Source: Chelonoidis abingdonii
Lineage: Eukaryota > Chordata > Testudines > Testudinidae
DNA: 64,000 bases
NCBI RefSeq assembly: GCF_003597395.2
Contig: NC_133771.1
Span: 133,531,957 to 133,595,956 of the forward strand
Direction: 5' to 3'
The translations under genes and the position numbers were made by a program. Shown one piece after another: positions 47,479 to 58,404 of this stretch. Each line of letters starts with the position of its first letter. The stretch's first letter is position 1. The notes beneath the pieces were generated by a model. That model saw nothing but the letters and a program-made list of their open reading frames with translations, had not been told where the DNA came from and searched no databases.

Positions 47479-48281
47479 TGTCATAAACATACAACTAAGG
47501 GTAGCATAAAATCCCTCCTTATCCTGTAAAGGGTTAAGAAGCTCAGATAACCTGGTTGGCACCTGACCAAAAGGACCAATAAGGGGAGAAGATACTTTCA
47601 AATCGGTGAAGGAAGGTTTTATTTTTGGGGTGAGTGTGTGTATGGGTTCCTTTGTTCTCTCTGGGTCACCGAGGAACCAGGGCAGGGAAAATACATCGTC
47701 CTAAGCCGTAAGTGAAATAGTAAATACTAGCAAGGAAATGTGTTAGATTATCTTTTTTTTTAGCTTGTGAATTTCCCCTGTGCTAAGAGGGAGGTTTATT
47801 CCTGTTTTTGTAACTTTGAAGTTTTGCCTAGAGGGGAAATCCTCTGTGTTTTGAATCTTTTTGTTACCCTGTAGAGTTATCTTCCATCTTGATTTTACAG
47901 AGGTGATTCTTTTAACTTTTTTTTTAAAAAAATAAACTTTGTTTAAGAACCTGACTGTTTTTCAGTGTCCCAAAGGCCCAAGGGGGTTGATCTGTGCTCA
48001 CTTTGTAATCAATTGGTTAGGATATTATTCTCAAGCCTCCCCAGGAAAGGGGGTGTAAGGGCTTGGGGGAATATTTTGGGGGAGGTAGGGCTCCAAGTGG
48101 CCCCCCCTGAATGTTTGCTTAAATCACTTGGTGGTGGCAGTGATACCAACGGCAAGGAAGGAATTTGTGCCTTGGGAAAATTTTAAACCTAAGCTGGTAG
48201 AATAAGCTTTGGGGGGGGGGGGGTTCATGCAGTTCCCCACCTCTGTACTCCAGATTTCAGAGCGGGGAGGGAACCCTGACA
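47479..48281 (+). mobile_element. Solo LTR, TGTCATAAA family, exact 5-bp target duplication
   Basis: TGTCATAAACATAC at the left, GGGAACCCTGACA at the right, 803 bp. TCTTT flanks it on both sides (47474-47478 and 48282-48286). It contains the family U3 block (CACCTGACCAAAAGGACCAA...GATACTTTCAAATC) and AATAAA at 47931-47936. It also has a 12-13 bp G run near 48211-48223. No internal region: an LTR-LTR recombination product. Confidence 0.88.
47931..47936 (+). promoter_or_regulatory. LTR poly(A) signal
   Basis: AATAAA within the solo LTR at 47479-48281, followed by a T-rich stretch (CTTTGTTTAAG). Confidence 0.45.
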
Positions 48282-48289
48282 TCTTTGTA

Positions 48290-49350
48290 TTTAAAATCTG
48301 TAATAACATTGCATTAACATTGTTGTATATTTTTGCATTTAATCCAACTGTGGCTAATATGTATCAAGAATGTATTCACAATTTGGAATATTGAAAAATA
48401 TGAATGGAATCAATTATCACGTACATAGGACAGTTACATTCTTTTCCTCTCAGCACGCATTGTGACTGTAATCTAACTTTAGAGAAAAATAATGGATTTT
48501 TTTCATTACTGTTTGAATGGAAATTGATTGGAGTAGTTTCCACGTGTGTAGTTCTAGTGATATGGGTAAAACTCTAAAGCTCAGAAATTTGGTTTGGAGA
48601 GGTATTCAAATCACTGGATACTTATTTGACTTGTAAAGTTTGGATGGTTGATAAACAAACTTTACAAACCTCTTAAGTCTACAAAAATGGCCTGAAAATC
48701 CTACCAAAATATGTTCCTTTTTACAAAACAGATTTCTTGTTCTTCCACAGTAAAGTTGACAATACTATGAGAAGTCTTTCTTGTAATCTTTTGGCACCTC
48801 TGCTTCTGCTCTCAAATGCAGTGCAGAGGTACACTGAAATAAAAAGTATGTTTTTAAAGGGTAACGACACTTTTCCAAATCTCTGAAAAAGTTCTAGTGC
48901 AGGTTCAACTCAGCTTTTCAATGAAGCTTTGAGTCAGTTCTTATTTTCTCCAATCAGTTTTCCCAACTCTGTTAACTGTAGGGCCCAATCACCATCTTTC
49001 ATAGGAACTCTCACAGGAGGGGACTACTGGGGAGGAAACCTGCACAAGATTCTCCTTGTTTTGCTATTTTTGGTGGACCTAAATGCCCTACTAATAACTC
49101 ATGCAATGACTATAGCCACACAATTGGCCAGCTCTTCACCCAGATATAACATCTACCCTGTAGAAAGCCTTCCTGGTGAGATCTAGACATTTGGGAGGCT
49201 ATAGTCATTGCATGAGTTGCCAGTAATTATAGCACAAAGCAACTTTTTCTTGAAGATCCAGTATTTTATTTTCAAGCAATGAATGTTGTAAGCAATAGCC
49301 TCTATAATACAGTTGAATGCATTAGATAATTATCTCCCTAAAAAACATAT
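48290..49350. other. No recognised features
   Basis: AT-rich DNA, nothing supported. Confidence 0.4.
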
Positions 49351-49351
49351 T

Positions 49352-49439
49352 GGGCCAGAACCTCAGCAGGTTTAAAGCAGTGAAGTTCCACTGACTTCAA
49401 CAGAGCTATGCCAATTTATAGCCTCTAGGGATTTGGCCC
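49352..49439. repeat. Short palindromic repeat (GGGCCAGA...TTTGGCCC)
   Basis: 88 bp with inverted ends GGGCCAGA / GGGATTTGGCCC and TGAAGTTCCACTGACTTCAA at its centre. A MITE-like fold seen widely in amniote DNA. No target duplication is clear. Confidence 0.5.
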
Positions 49440-49553
49440 GTTAAAACTAATTGCACATCCAACAATGTGCGAACAGAGGCCGCTACCAGAAGAGTTTTGG
49501 AGAGAGTTTGAAAAGGGACTGTGAGAGGCTCAGTACTATGGGGTGATATGATA

Positions 49554-50610
49554 ATGGCCAGCAATGGCACAGTGGTGGTGACCTGCAGCAGATGTGCCAT
49601 GTTCTCTTTCCTGCTTGAAGCTGAAGGGGCTTCCCATGAATGAAGTGTAACTTGGTATTTGTGCTGGAAGATCAGATTGTTGGATTGGAGGGGTAAGTTG
49701 AGACACTATTAAGAATCAGAGAAGCTGAAGATTTTCTAGATAACCAGTTTTGGTTGAAGAAAGAATGGAACACAAAGGAATCAGTGAGAAAGGAAGTCAG
49801 AACGGAGGCCTGGCAGTTCATAACCACCAGAGGCAAAAGGTCATGTCAGCACTTTATGTTGTTGGAGACAGATGAAGATGGGCAGGCTGTGGTCACCAAA
49901 GAAGAGAAGCAGGAGAAATTCCACACAGCTAGAAGTTTTGAATCGATACGGGGTCCCCAATATGGAAAGATGGAAAATATCTCTCAAGATCCAATAGGTT
50001 CAAGGGAATGGAAAGATGTATGAGACACACCTGAGGATGGCAGCTCGGCTCAACCTGTAAGAAAACAATTCTTACCTGCAAAGAGTTCTCCAGCAGTCCA
50101 AGGCAGATAGATGATCCTAGTTGGAGATTCAATACTCAGAGGAATTGAAATAACATGCTGAAAAGGACAAGCAGACAGCAGGATGACGTGCTGCGTTCCT
50201 AGAGGCAAAACATGGGATGTCACTCTAATATTAGATAGGCTTCTGAAAATGATGGGTAAGGATCCATTGGTGACACATCATAATGGCACAAATGACACAG
50301 TGCCATGGGATATCTTGCAGTAGATGATTTCAGGGCACTTGGAAGTATACTAAATAAAAATGTCCAAATAATCTTCTCTGAGATCATTTCTGTTCCTTGA
50401 GCAAAGGAAAACAGAAGGCAGAAGATTCTGGAAGTATATTGCTGGCTGAGTAACTGCTGTATGATTGAGAGCTTTGGTTTTATGGAACATTGGTCCACTT
50501 TCTATGGGGAGAGGGGACTGTACAGTCTGGATGGCCTCTACTTCAGTAGAAGAGGGACCAATCTCCTCAGGGACAGTCTGATTAGAGTAGTCAGGAGGAG
50601 GTTAAACTAA
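49554..50610 (+). pseudogene. L3/CR1 ORF1 relic with GDSL-type esterase
   Basis: It opens MASNGTVVVTCSRCAMFSFL (49554-49613), a Cys-pair finger start. Then comes a charged coiled-coil-like segment (49740-50020). The esterase follows: ILVGDSILRGIE (50114-50149; the GDS nucleophile Ser is present), later VTHHNGTNDTVPW (50267-50305; the GTND block), then GLYSLDGLYFSRRGTNLL (50515-50570; the DGxHxSxxG block, here Tyr where His is usual). Changes of frame and stops break it. Confidence 0.75.
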
Positions 50611-50739
50611 CAACCAAAGGAAAGGTAAAAAGAGGGAAGGGATGAGCACTCAACATAAAATAGAGATGTTGGGGAAAAAAATCAATCAAGGAACCAAAGG
50701 ACATGAAGAGAATAAATTCTTTAATTGACTCTACAGCAA

Positions 50740-51430
50740 TGCCTGGGTAATAAATAAGAGGTGTTGGAATTGCTCATTTATTAGCATAAATTCAGCCTAT
50801 TTGTATTACTGAAACCTTGTGGGATGATTCACACAATTGGAATGCTAAAATCAATGGTTATAAACTATTTAGGAAGGATCAAGTGGGCAATAGAGGAGGA
50901 GAGTGGCACTCTGTTGAAAATGACATTTCCAGTTTCTGAGTCACTGAGCTCAGAAAAAAAAAAAAGGTCTTGAATGTTTACGGATCAGTGTCTTAACAAC
51001 TAAAACAAAAATTGAGTACTAGTTGGTATCTGCTACAGATCTCCAAATACTCAAGGGAACAAGATGACCACTTCCTTATGCACCTCTCTACACTATGTGA
51101 GGGAAAAACTCTGAATGATCATGGGGCACTTCAAGTTGAGTGACATTCACTGGAGGTCTCATGCTGCCAGTACTAACACAACTTTGGATTTTCTAAAGAT
51201 AATGGATGACAATTTCATAACTCAAAAAGTGTTGCAACCAACACTAGGGAATTCTATGTTAGACCTTGTCCTAACAGGTAAAGAGGAACTGATCACAGAA
51301 CTAAAACTTAATGATAGCTTAGGTACAAGTGATCATCACTTTATAATGTGGAAGCAGAATAAAATCCAGACCAGTAATATATATGGTTGGTGCTTTAACA
51401 GGGCCAATTTCAGAAAGCTGAAAATAATTA
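50740..51430 (+). pseudogene. L3/CR1 ORF2 endonuclease relic
   Basis: AYLYY*NLVG-type text at 50785-50830 is the ITETW block, followed by FRKDQVG/RGGGVALC (50870-50915), then GMFQVEWHSLEVSCCQ-like text at 51115-51180 (the FNxxxIDW block). Frame 51115-51447 keeps LDFLKIMDDNFITQ, QPTLGNSMLDLVLT and LGTSDHHFIMW. The SDHH is the endonuclease catalytic block. The upstream part is interrupted by stops. Confidence 0.75.
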
Positions 51431-51609
51431 TGAGCCAAATCAGATAGGAGGAAGACTTTAATCAGAAAAATGTGAATAACTGGGAATAATTTAAGAGCAC
51501 CTTATTAGATGCCCAAAAAGCCACAATTAAGGAAGAAGGCTGTGCTGGATAAAAAAAAACAACAACCTAGTTTAAAGGGGAAGTGAAGTCAGCTGTAAAA
51601 GAATATATG

Positions 51610-51612
<3 letters not shown>

Positions 51613-51650
<38 letters not shown>

Positions 51651-51669
51651 CACACACACACACACACAC
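51613..51669. repeat. (TG)n-TATA-(CA)n palindromic microsatellite
   Basis: About 17 TG units, a central TATA (51646-51649), then about 10 CA units. The two halves are complementary, so the whole can fold into one long hairpin. It lies between the endonuclease and RT parts of the L3/CR1 copy. Confidence 0.92.
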
Positions 51670-51799
51670 CACAATTGGAATAAAGGGGAAGCTGATAGTA
51701 ATCAGCATATATCAGAAGTTAAGAATTGTAGAAAGTAGGTAAGGGAAGCCAAGGGACAAGGAGAAATTGATGGCCAACAGATTTAAAGACAATAAGGAG

Positions 51800-52470
51800 C
51801 CTTTAAAATATATTAGGAACAAAAAGAATCCTGGCAATGCTATTGGTCCATTACTAGTTGGAAGAGAGAGAACTATCAATAGTAATGCAGAAAAGGCAGT
51901 AGTATTCAGTAAATATTTCTATTCTCTATCAGGGGAAAATAGATTATATAGTCTCATCATATGGTGATGACACTCTTTCTATTCCACTAATATCTCTAGA
52001 GGGTATTAAAAAGAAGAAACTAAAGTTAGACATTTTTAAATCAGCAAGTCAAGATAACTTACATCCAAGAATTTTAAAAGAGCTGTTAGAGGAGTTTGCT
52101 GGATTGTTAATGTTGATTTTTCTATAAGTCTTGGAGCAATGGAGAAGTTCAAGAAGCATGAAGGAAATCTAATGTGCAATTTTTAAAAAGGGTGAAGGGG
52201 ATGATCCAGGCAATTATAAACCTGTCAGCCTGACACTGATCCTGAGCAAGATAATGGAATGGCTGATATTGAACTTGATTAATAAAGAACGAAAGGAGGG
52301 GAATATAAGTAATGCAAACCAGCATGGATTTATGGAAAATAGAGCCCGTTAAACTAACTTGATATCTTTTTTTTAGATTACAAAGGTTGATAAAGGTAAT
52401 AGTGTTGATATAATACACTTAGATTTCTGTAAGGTGTTTGATTTAGTACTGGACGATAATTTGATTAAAA
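51800..52470 (+). pseudogene. L3/CR1 reverse transcriptase front, truncated
   Basis: PLKYIRNKKNPGNAIGPLL (51801-51857), FSKYFYSL (51907-51930), KSASQDNLHPRILKELLEEF (52038-52097; the SPGxDxIxPxxLK block), then QLFKKGEGDDPGNYKPVSLT (52180-52230) and a ILSKIMEW/NQHGFMENRA block (52242-52350). The catalytic region is missing and the element's 3' tip follows within about 100 bases. Confidence 0.75.
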
Positions 52471-52561
52471 ACTAGATTGATATAAAATTAACATGGCACA
52501 CATTAAATGGATTAAAAGCTGGCTAACTGATGTAAATGTAAATGGTCCTTTCTGGCCTTAC

Positions 52562-53150
52562 AATTGAAGTTGACCACATTTACATCGTGGGTCATTAAAG
52601 AAACACCATTTAAAGAGATTGGCCACACAATTATCCTGTCCTGTTTGAAACTGGTTCAGGGATGACCACAGATGCCTTGGCAAGTCAAAGCCTGGTGGGA
52701 AGATGGCTGGGTCAGTGACAAGAGAATGATTAATGACTGTCATCGCTGATCATTCGTTACGCCAAGCAGATTCCACTGTCATGTCCTGTGGTGGCATAAT
52801 TGACCATAAAGGGCATCTAAAAGACAGGCGAACTGGCAGGTGGTTGAAGAGGTCTGAGTATAGAGGTAAATCACTGTTCTCATGGAGAACCTCATGGAGA
52901 ACAGCGAGGACAGTGGATCAGTGTTCACATTACATTCCCCATCAATACCCAGCCTGGACCGAGGAAGCTAATGATCCAACCAGCAGAGCAAATTTTGTGA
53001 CAAATCTTGGTCACATGCCATCTGACTATGATCCCAATTTATTACCATCCTTGGACTTTCGAGCCATTGGACCAGCGTTTTGAATTCTTCAGCTTAACGT
53101 TGAGGGTCTGTCAGCAGCCAAGTGCAATGTCTTTAGTCTCTTTTCAGCAT
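52562..53150 (+). pseudogene. Front of a further non-LTR element (ORF/endonuclease start)
   Basis: A frame from 52733 to 53081 (DSTVMSCGG..., SEYRGKSLFSWRTSW..., CSHYIPHQYPAW...) is followed, after one stop and in the same phase, by ILQLNVEGLSAAKCNVF (53084-53134). The LNVEGLSAAK text is how the endonuclease domain of many LINE ORF2 proteins starts. The preceding region would be the leader or ORF1 end. Coding then stops, so the copy is 3'-truncated. Clade not identified. Confidence 0.5.
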
Positions 53151-54730
53151 GAAAATGTGTCTCAGCCCAACAACTTCTTTATGTTGGCATTACTGTGTAA
53201 GGCCTCAGTCCTCCAATTTACAGTGTATCAGTGACTTTTATTGGGGCTGTTTGGATGCAGGAGAATGTCTGAATGTTATAATTTCCGTGTTGTGGTTTAG
53301 ATCTCTGAAAATTAGGTTCATAATGAAAACATGAAGATCATAACTACAGTGGTGCTAGGAAGTACTACAATAAAGAGGTTTATTTTTTTGTTTTAAATAG
53401 GATGGCTTTCATTACCAAAATAGGTTGCTGTTCTAACAATCAAACACAAATTTATGAATGAAGTCATATTCAAATTGTTTCAATAAAGGTCTATTACATT
53501 GCAAAATTAGATAAAAGACAAAGGAACTTGAGAAAACCCATTGACACCAACAAACCCAAAATTCTCTGGATGAAATTTCAAAAGCTTTGAGATCAAAGGA
53601 ATAGGGAAAAAAGCACAAAAGAGATACCAAGCTATTAATTCTTCTTCTTTTTCTAATCTTTGTCAACTCAGTGTTTGAACTGGATGGCAGTATTAACTCA
53701 GTGTTTATACTGGATTAGAACATTCCTGACTTCTACAGAGTCCAGGATAAATATTTTAAACTGATTCTCATCAAAATCAGTTTTCTTGGATGGAGGGACT
53801 TTTTGTAATCTTCGAGGGTGAGGGAGGGAGAAGGACAGTGTCACTAAATTTTTTTGAAGTTGGGGAAAGAAAGGGTTCACTTGCAGAGGAAGGGCAACTG
53901 ATTACTTATTCTCTATCCAGGGAGAATGGAGAGTGGGCAAAACTAGGTTTCTAAATGTGTTAAAGGCTGTTTCGAGATACTTACTCTTTGAATGAGATAT
54001 GCCTAATTTTGCTTGTGTATATACTAATGTAAATCAGGGGCGACTCCAGTTTTAGCTGACATAAGAGAGAAATAGCAGGCCTTCTTACTTTGTATGTTCA
54101 TAGCCCATCTTTCTGAGCATGGCTGTGCAGCCTTCCCAGGAGATCACTTCCACTCCACAGGAATGCATTGCCACATTTGGAAGGCGGTGGGAAGGCAAGA
54201 GGATCCCTTACTAACCCAATCTTCTTAAACTTGTATTGGCCTAGGAAAGCAAAGATGAACACTCCACTTGATGGGATTTCTCCATTTGGCTGGCTGTCTT
54301 TCACAGAATATTCCAGGTATCAATAGGCAGAACCCTACTGACTTGGATGGAAACTGGAAAACCAGAAAAGCCTGACTGCTACTAATCCGACTGGTGTGAT
54401 TAGATAGGTTGACTACAGGGGTGAGGCAGTGAGCTCAGAGGCCTGTGGCAGAGCAGTGATGCACTTTGGCTATAGGGGTGAGGCACTGATCTCAGCATGA
54501 GGGTGAAAATTAGGATTTAATTTAGGGTGAGGGTTAGGGGTTATGATTGGAGATTAGAGTTAGGGCACCAGAGCACTTTCTGTGCTTCCAGGGCCAAATC
54601 AAGCATATAGTAGCCTCTTGTCTCCCCGCTGTGGCCAGCCCCTCCCATCCAAACCCCTGTCCCTGGGTTTGGAGATGAGGAGCTATACTGGCATACAGCT
54701 TGGCCTATATAAACAACAAAGAGTGTGACC
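53151..54730. other. No recognised features
   Basis: AT-rich, with a short TTAGGG-like stretch (54500-54560) that is not a telomeric array. Frames here are chance. Confidence 0.4.
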
Positions 54731-54735
54731 CTCTA

Positions 54736-54875
54736 GGAGTATGTCTACTCACACTGTGGAGTGAGCAGGAGAGAGCCTTCCAGCCCAGGTCAATGGGCTC
54801 AGGGTAGAAGGGCTCACACTAGTGCTCTAAGAATAGCTGTGTAGACAGTGCTTTGAAGTGACAGGGAGCTGTTAG
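54736..54875. mobile_element. Harbinger-MITE-like fragment
   Basis: GTATGTCTACTCACACTG at the left and CTGTGTAGACAGTG (54837-54850) in the middle echo Harbinger-type ends. The right end and target triplet are not clear. Confidence 0.4.
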
Positions 54876-54879
54876 TATT

Positions 54880-56955
54880 GCTGAGGCTAGCTGTGTCTCC
54901 ACAGCCAATGAAAGATTTCTCCCTGGGCTCTTGCCCTCTGAAGTTCCCCCGTATCCAACTAAGTTATTCAGGCTGTGCGATGGAGCAGTTGTTTGTATCT
55001 CTATGCTCTTTATCCACTCAGATCCCTTTGAAGTAGAACACAACAGGTCTTGTGTATGAGTGATGCCACAAAGTTGTGTGCAGGAAAGGAAGTACAGACT
55101 TCTAGCTATTTTCCATTTCTGAGGGAAATTTGTCTAAATAGAATAGAATTAGCCAGTTTGGAATCTGTCCAAGACACCAATGTTAATCATCCCTAACTCT
55201 TGAGAAATGTGCAATGGGATCTTTGAAGATTACCTGTCTCTGAAAGACAGGTTTGTTCTCCTCTTCCATTGCCGTTCACTTGAGGAAAGTGGCAGGAATC
55301 CCTTTATATTAAGGTCACAGAGGAGTAGCATTGAAAGAAGCCTTAAAATGTTCAGTTGATATAACCTCTGAGAGAGTGAAAGATGCTGTCTGGAAATGTT
55401 TCACAAAATGAAGGTAAGAATATCTCAGATGAGCCAAGTCCACAGTGTGGAGACTGTATGATGTAATCCAGATGTATCTCAGACTGGCATGTTCATATGG
55501 AAAGCTTTTTTCTTCCCACAGAAGAGAGGAAAAACAATTCCAGGGGAAATCTGAAAAGTATTTAGCAGTTTTGTCCTTTGCATTTTTTTTGTCAGTAGCT
55601 AGTCTGAATATCACTTGCTCCAGTTTGCCATGCTCAATTGCTTGAATTGCAAAAAGTTACATAAATCAGCATATATATATATATATGCTTATTAAGGTTC
55701 AGGCACACAGTGGTAGTGAAGGAGAAGGTTTGCTTGTCATCCATTACTATTTATGCTTCCCACATGAGGGACTGCAATTTCACCAAGCCCTTAACTCAAG
55801 GGAGAACAGGAACTGTTCTGCACCTCCTCCCCCATGGGTCCACTTTAGGAGCAAGGAAGGGCCTCATGACCTTAAACTCCAGCCCTCAGTGGGACCAGAA
55901 TGCAGTGGGGAGCAGGCTTCACCCCATAAAAGGAACAGTAGCAGGTGTTCCCCCTGTGTGCTGGGAAGTGATGAGGAATTCTGTTTTGCTGAGGTGGAAT
56001 GCGCCCCTAAGGTTGTTTCAGTTCCACATGCTCCCTCTGGGCTGAGCTTAATAAGCACAAGCTAGCGCTAAATGATTAGGGCCATAAAATACTGGCACTC
56101 TGTCATTTAAAACAATTTGGAAAAGCAATAAGGAAAACCTTATACAAAGAACTTACATAAAAATGCATCAGTCAAAATTACTGACTACATGAAATGAACT
56201 CCATCACTTGGCGCTGCAATGGTTCCAAGAGATTTAGGTGGAAAAAATATAAACTATAGGAAAATGAGTTGAGGGTTGGAGGATAGAAAAATAAGGAGAA
56301 AAAGGCAGCTCAAGATATGTGGTGGGTTGAAAGAAAAAAAGGAGTGAAAAAAGAATAGATTCAGACATACCCTGAATTATTTAAAGTTGTGTAATAGAGA
56401 GCTTAATGCCAAAATGTGAGATTACCTAAACATGGCCCTGAAAAGTAAAATAAGGGGTTTTCTGAGTATGTAGGTTGCACTTATTACAGATTTTGAAATG
56501 AAAGCGTTACAACAGAAGTCAAAGCCTGCAGTGTGGCTGAGAAAATCCAGGAAGGGTAACTTCGCTAGTTTGGACACATGCAGAAGATCAATGATGGGGA
56601 CCTGGTGAAGATACCCTGGTAGGAAAGGAAGCAATGGATGGGTTACAGCAAAGAAGATGGCACGCAGGGGGACCTTAGTGCCGGCTCAGACAATCTGAGA
56701 CGGTGGACGTTTGCACAGCAACCCAGCCCCAGCTGATGGAATAAGGGAAGGTGGGTTGCCCGTTTTAGTTCTACTACTAGTGTTGCAGTAGCAGCTAGGG
56801 ACCCCAGACATGCCCCAGGGCCCCTCTGCACCAGCATAGCAAAGACCATCCTTGCCCCAAAGACGAAATAGTGGATGGATACAACAAACAGCCTGGGGGA
56901 GCACAAGCACTCAATGAGACAGTACTAGTCAGCATGAAAAACAGAGGTCACAACA
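54880..56955. other. Mostly unassigned
   Basis: 55669-55688 is an (AT)n palindrome (GCATATATATATATATATGC). Frames at 55685-56065 overlap in three phases and show no domain. At 56540-56720 the text SRKGNFASLDTCRRS...-like resembles the end of a LINE polymerase ORF, but only weakly. Confidence 0.35.
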
Positions 56956-56959
56956 CACC

Positions 56960-57560
56960 AGCAGCCTAGATGTTGTCAAGTTTTTTGTAGGCATCACCAC
57001 GGAGCAGAATTTTAAGGAGGGATTTGGCAAAGGATGATGAAGATTCGGAGCTACACTCATGCATGAGGGGCGTCGTGGAAGACAGCACAGAGATATTGTT
57101 TGAACACTGAAGAAATGGGGAAATGAAGAGTAGAAGTAGGGACAATGCATGCACAAGGGGGGGGTCAAGCAAGGCCATAGACCCTCTAATAATCGGTGAG
57201 GGCACAGAACTCCTCTGCATGCCCCCTCTGCAAAAGCAGTGACATTTAAATTCCTGCTCATGCCCCTGAGTGGAGGTGCAAGTATCAACAGCAAATAGGT
57301 TGTGAATGACCTTGAAAACGAACCGGAGCAGTTTGTGTTTGATGTGGCGGTGAGGGGGAAGCCAGAGGAGGGGTGGAAAGACAAGAATGATATGGCTGAA
57401 ACAATGAGCCAGGAAAATGACTTCTCCAGCAGCAATTAGATAAAATAGAAGTCAGGCAAGATTGCATTTGTAAGGAGTCTGCACTGGTTGAGAGACAAGA
57501 TGATGTGGGGCCTGGATAAGTGCCTTAGCTGTATGAATGGGGAGGAAAGGATGCTCTACT
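56960..57560 (-). pseudogene. L2-type LINE RT C-terminal relic, antisense
   Basis: On the minus strand, ALIQALHH..-like text (57530-57480) is followed by AAGEVIFLAHCFSHIILVFPPLLWLP (about 57440-57360, cut here into family blocks: AAGEVIFLAH, then PPLLWLPPHRHIKHKLLRF). This pattern, NAAAKII..AR.....H..P....LHWLP...RI..K...., closes the palm/thumb of L2- and Rex-type LINEs. VFKVIHNLF follows, then Ser/Pro-rich frames to about 56960. Several frame changes. Confidence 0.65.
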
Positions 57561-58400
57561 GAAGTCAGTAGTGTTGCAGTCACGTAAGATCTGAATTTGA
57601 TCTGTTGTTCCTAGCTAATGGAAGCCAGATGTCTCAAAACTCCATATGTAGGAGCAATTAAATATTTCTTGGTAAGTGGTGGAATAATTTCAGTTCAATA
57701 ACATTTCCGCCGCTCTGCTAATGCCATAATGAACTTGCCGGCTCATTACTGGGTACCTTCCTTCCACCACAGCTGGAAATACCAAGTGTAGGGCATTGTG
57801 TGTACAGTTCAACATAAAGCCAGTAGAGGGCGCCTTAATCCATAGAGTACAGAAAAAGGGAGCAATATCCTGAAGTTAGAGAGAGGAGGGATCAAGCACG
57901 GGTGAGAAAGATACTGTATGCTAGCAGGAGCAACATACTGGGGGCTGGTTGGGGAGGGAAGGCCAGGCAGCCTGACAGCTGAAAGGTGGACAGGGAAGCA
58001 GGGTAGCAGCCTGTTCCTAGCATAGGACCACAGGAGCAGAAGCAGGATATAGGCATGGGCACAACTGCTCATGTGAAAGCAAGAAGATGACTCTATACCT
58101 TTTCCTGGGCTGTCCTTAGAAGATGAGTTAGGTTATTGTTAGGCTGCTTTATTGTAAAAGCCATTGTGCTTAGGGTATTTGTGTCCTTATTTTTTCAGCC
58201 CTAGTAACACTCTGATGTTGCTGACTTGAAGTGTGAGGGTTTTTGACAGGGACTCACCTAGGCTAGAGCCCATAAAATCTAGAGTTTGGAGCATCTACAA
58301 TACTTGCTTCAAATCTTTTGGTATAAAGCACATGCTGCCAGGCACTTAGATGAGCCTGGTGTAGTGTAGAACTCATGGACAACCTGCAGAGGGGTTTGTT
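57561..58400. other. No recognised features
   Basis: Unassigned. The start of the Penelope copy cannot be followed upstream of about 58400. Confidence 0.4.
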
Positions 58401-58404
58401 ATAA

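Larger units (their letters stand above)
49445..52560 (+). mobile_element. L3/CR1-type LINE, from ORF1 start to 3' tip, internally deleted
   Basis: ORF1 starts at ATG 49554 with a Cys motif (TCSRCAMF) and runs to about 50610 with a GDSL-type esterase domain. ORF2 endonuclease follows from about 50740 to 51430, then a stretch to 51590, the (TG)n(CA)n palindrome (51613-51669), and the RT front (51800-52470). The 3' tip GTAAATGGTCCTTTCTGGCC (52536-52555) comes directly after an RT block that normally lies 1 kb upstream of it. So the middle and end of the RT were lost while both ends remain. Many stops. Confidence 0.75.

Noticed and set aside
48211..48223. G run as a G-quadruplex element
   Set aside because: A single homopolymer run within an LTR; could also be a sequencing-prone stretch, and there is no repeated G-tract pattern.
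54500..54560. TTAGGG-like stretch as an interstitial telomere
   Set aside because: Only a few scattered GGGTTAGGG/TTAGGG-like words without a regular 6-bp period.
55685..56065. 126- and 111-residue overlapping frames as a gene
   Set aside because: Two plus-strand phases and the minus strand are all open over the same bases, with no domain or splice context.
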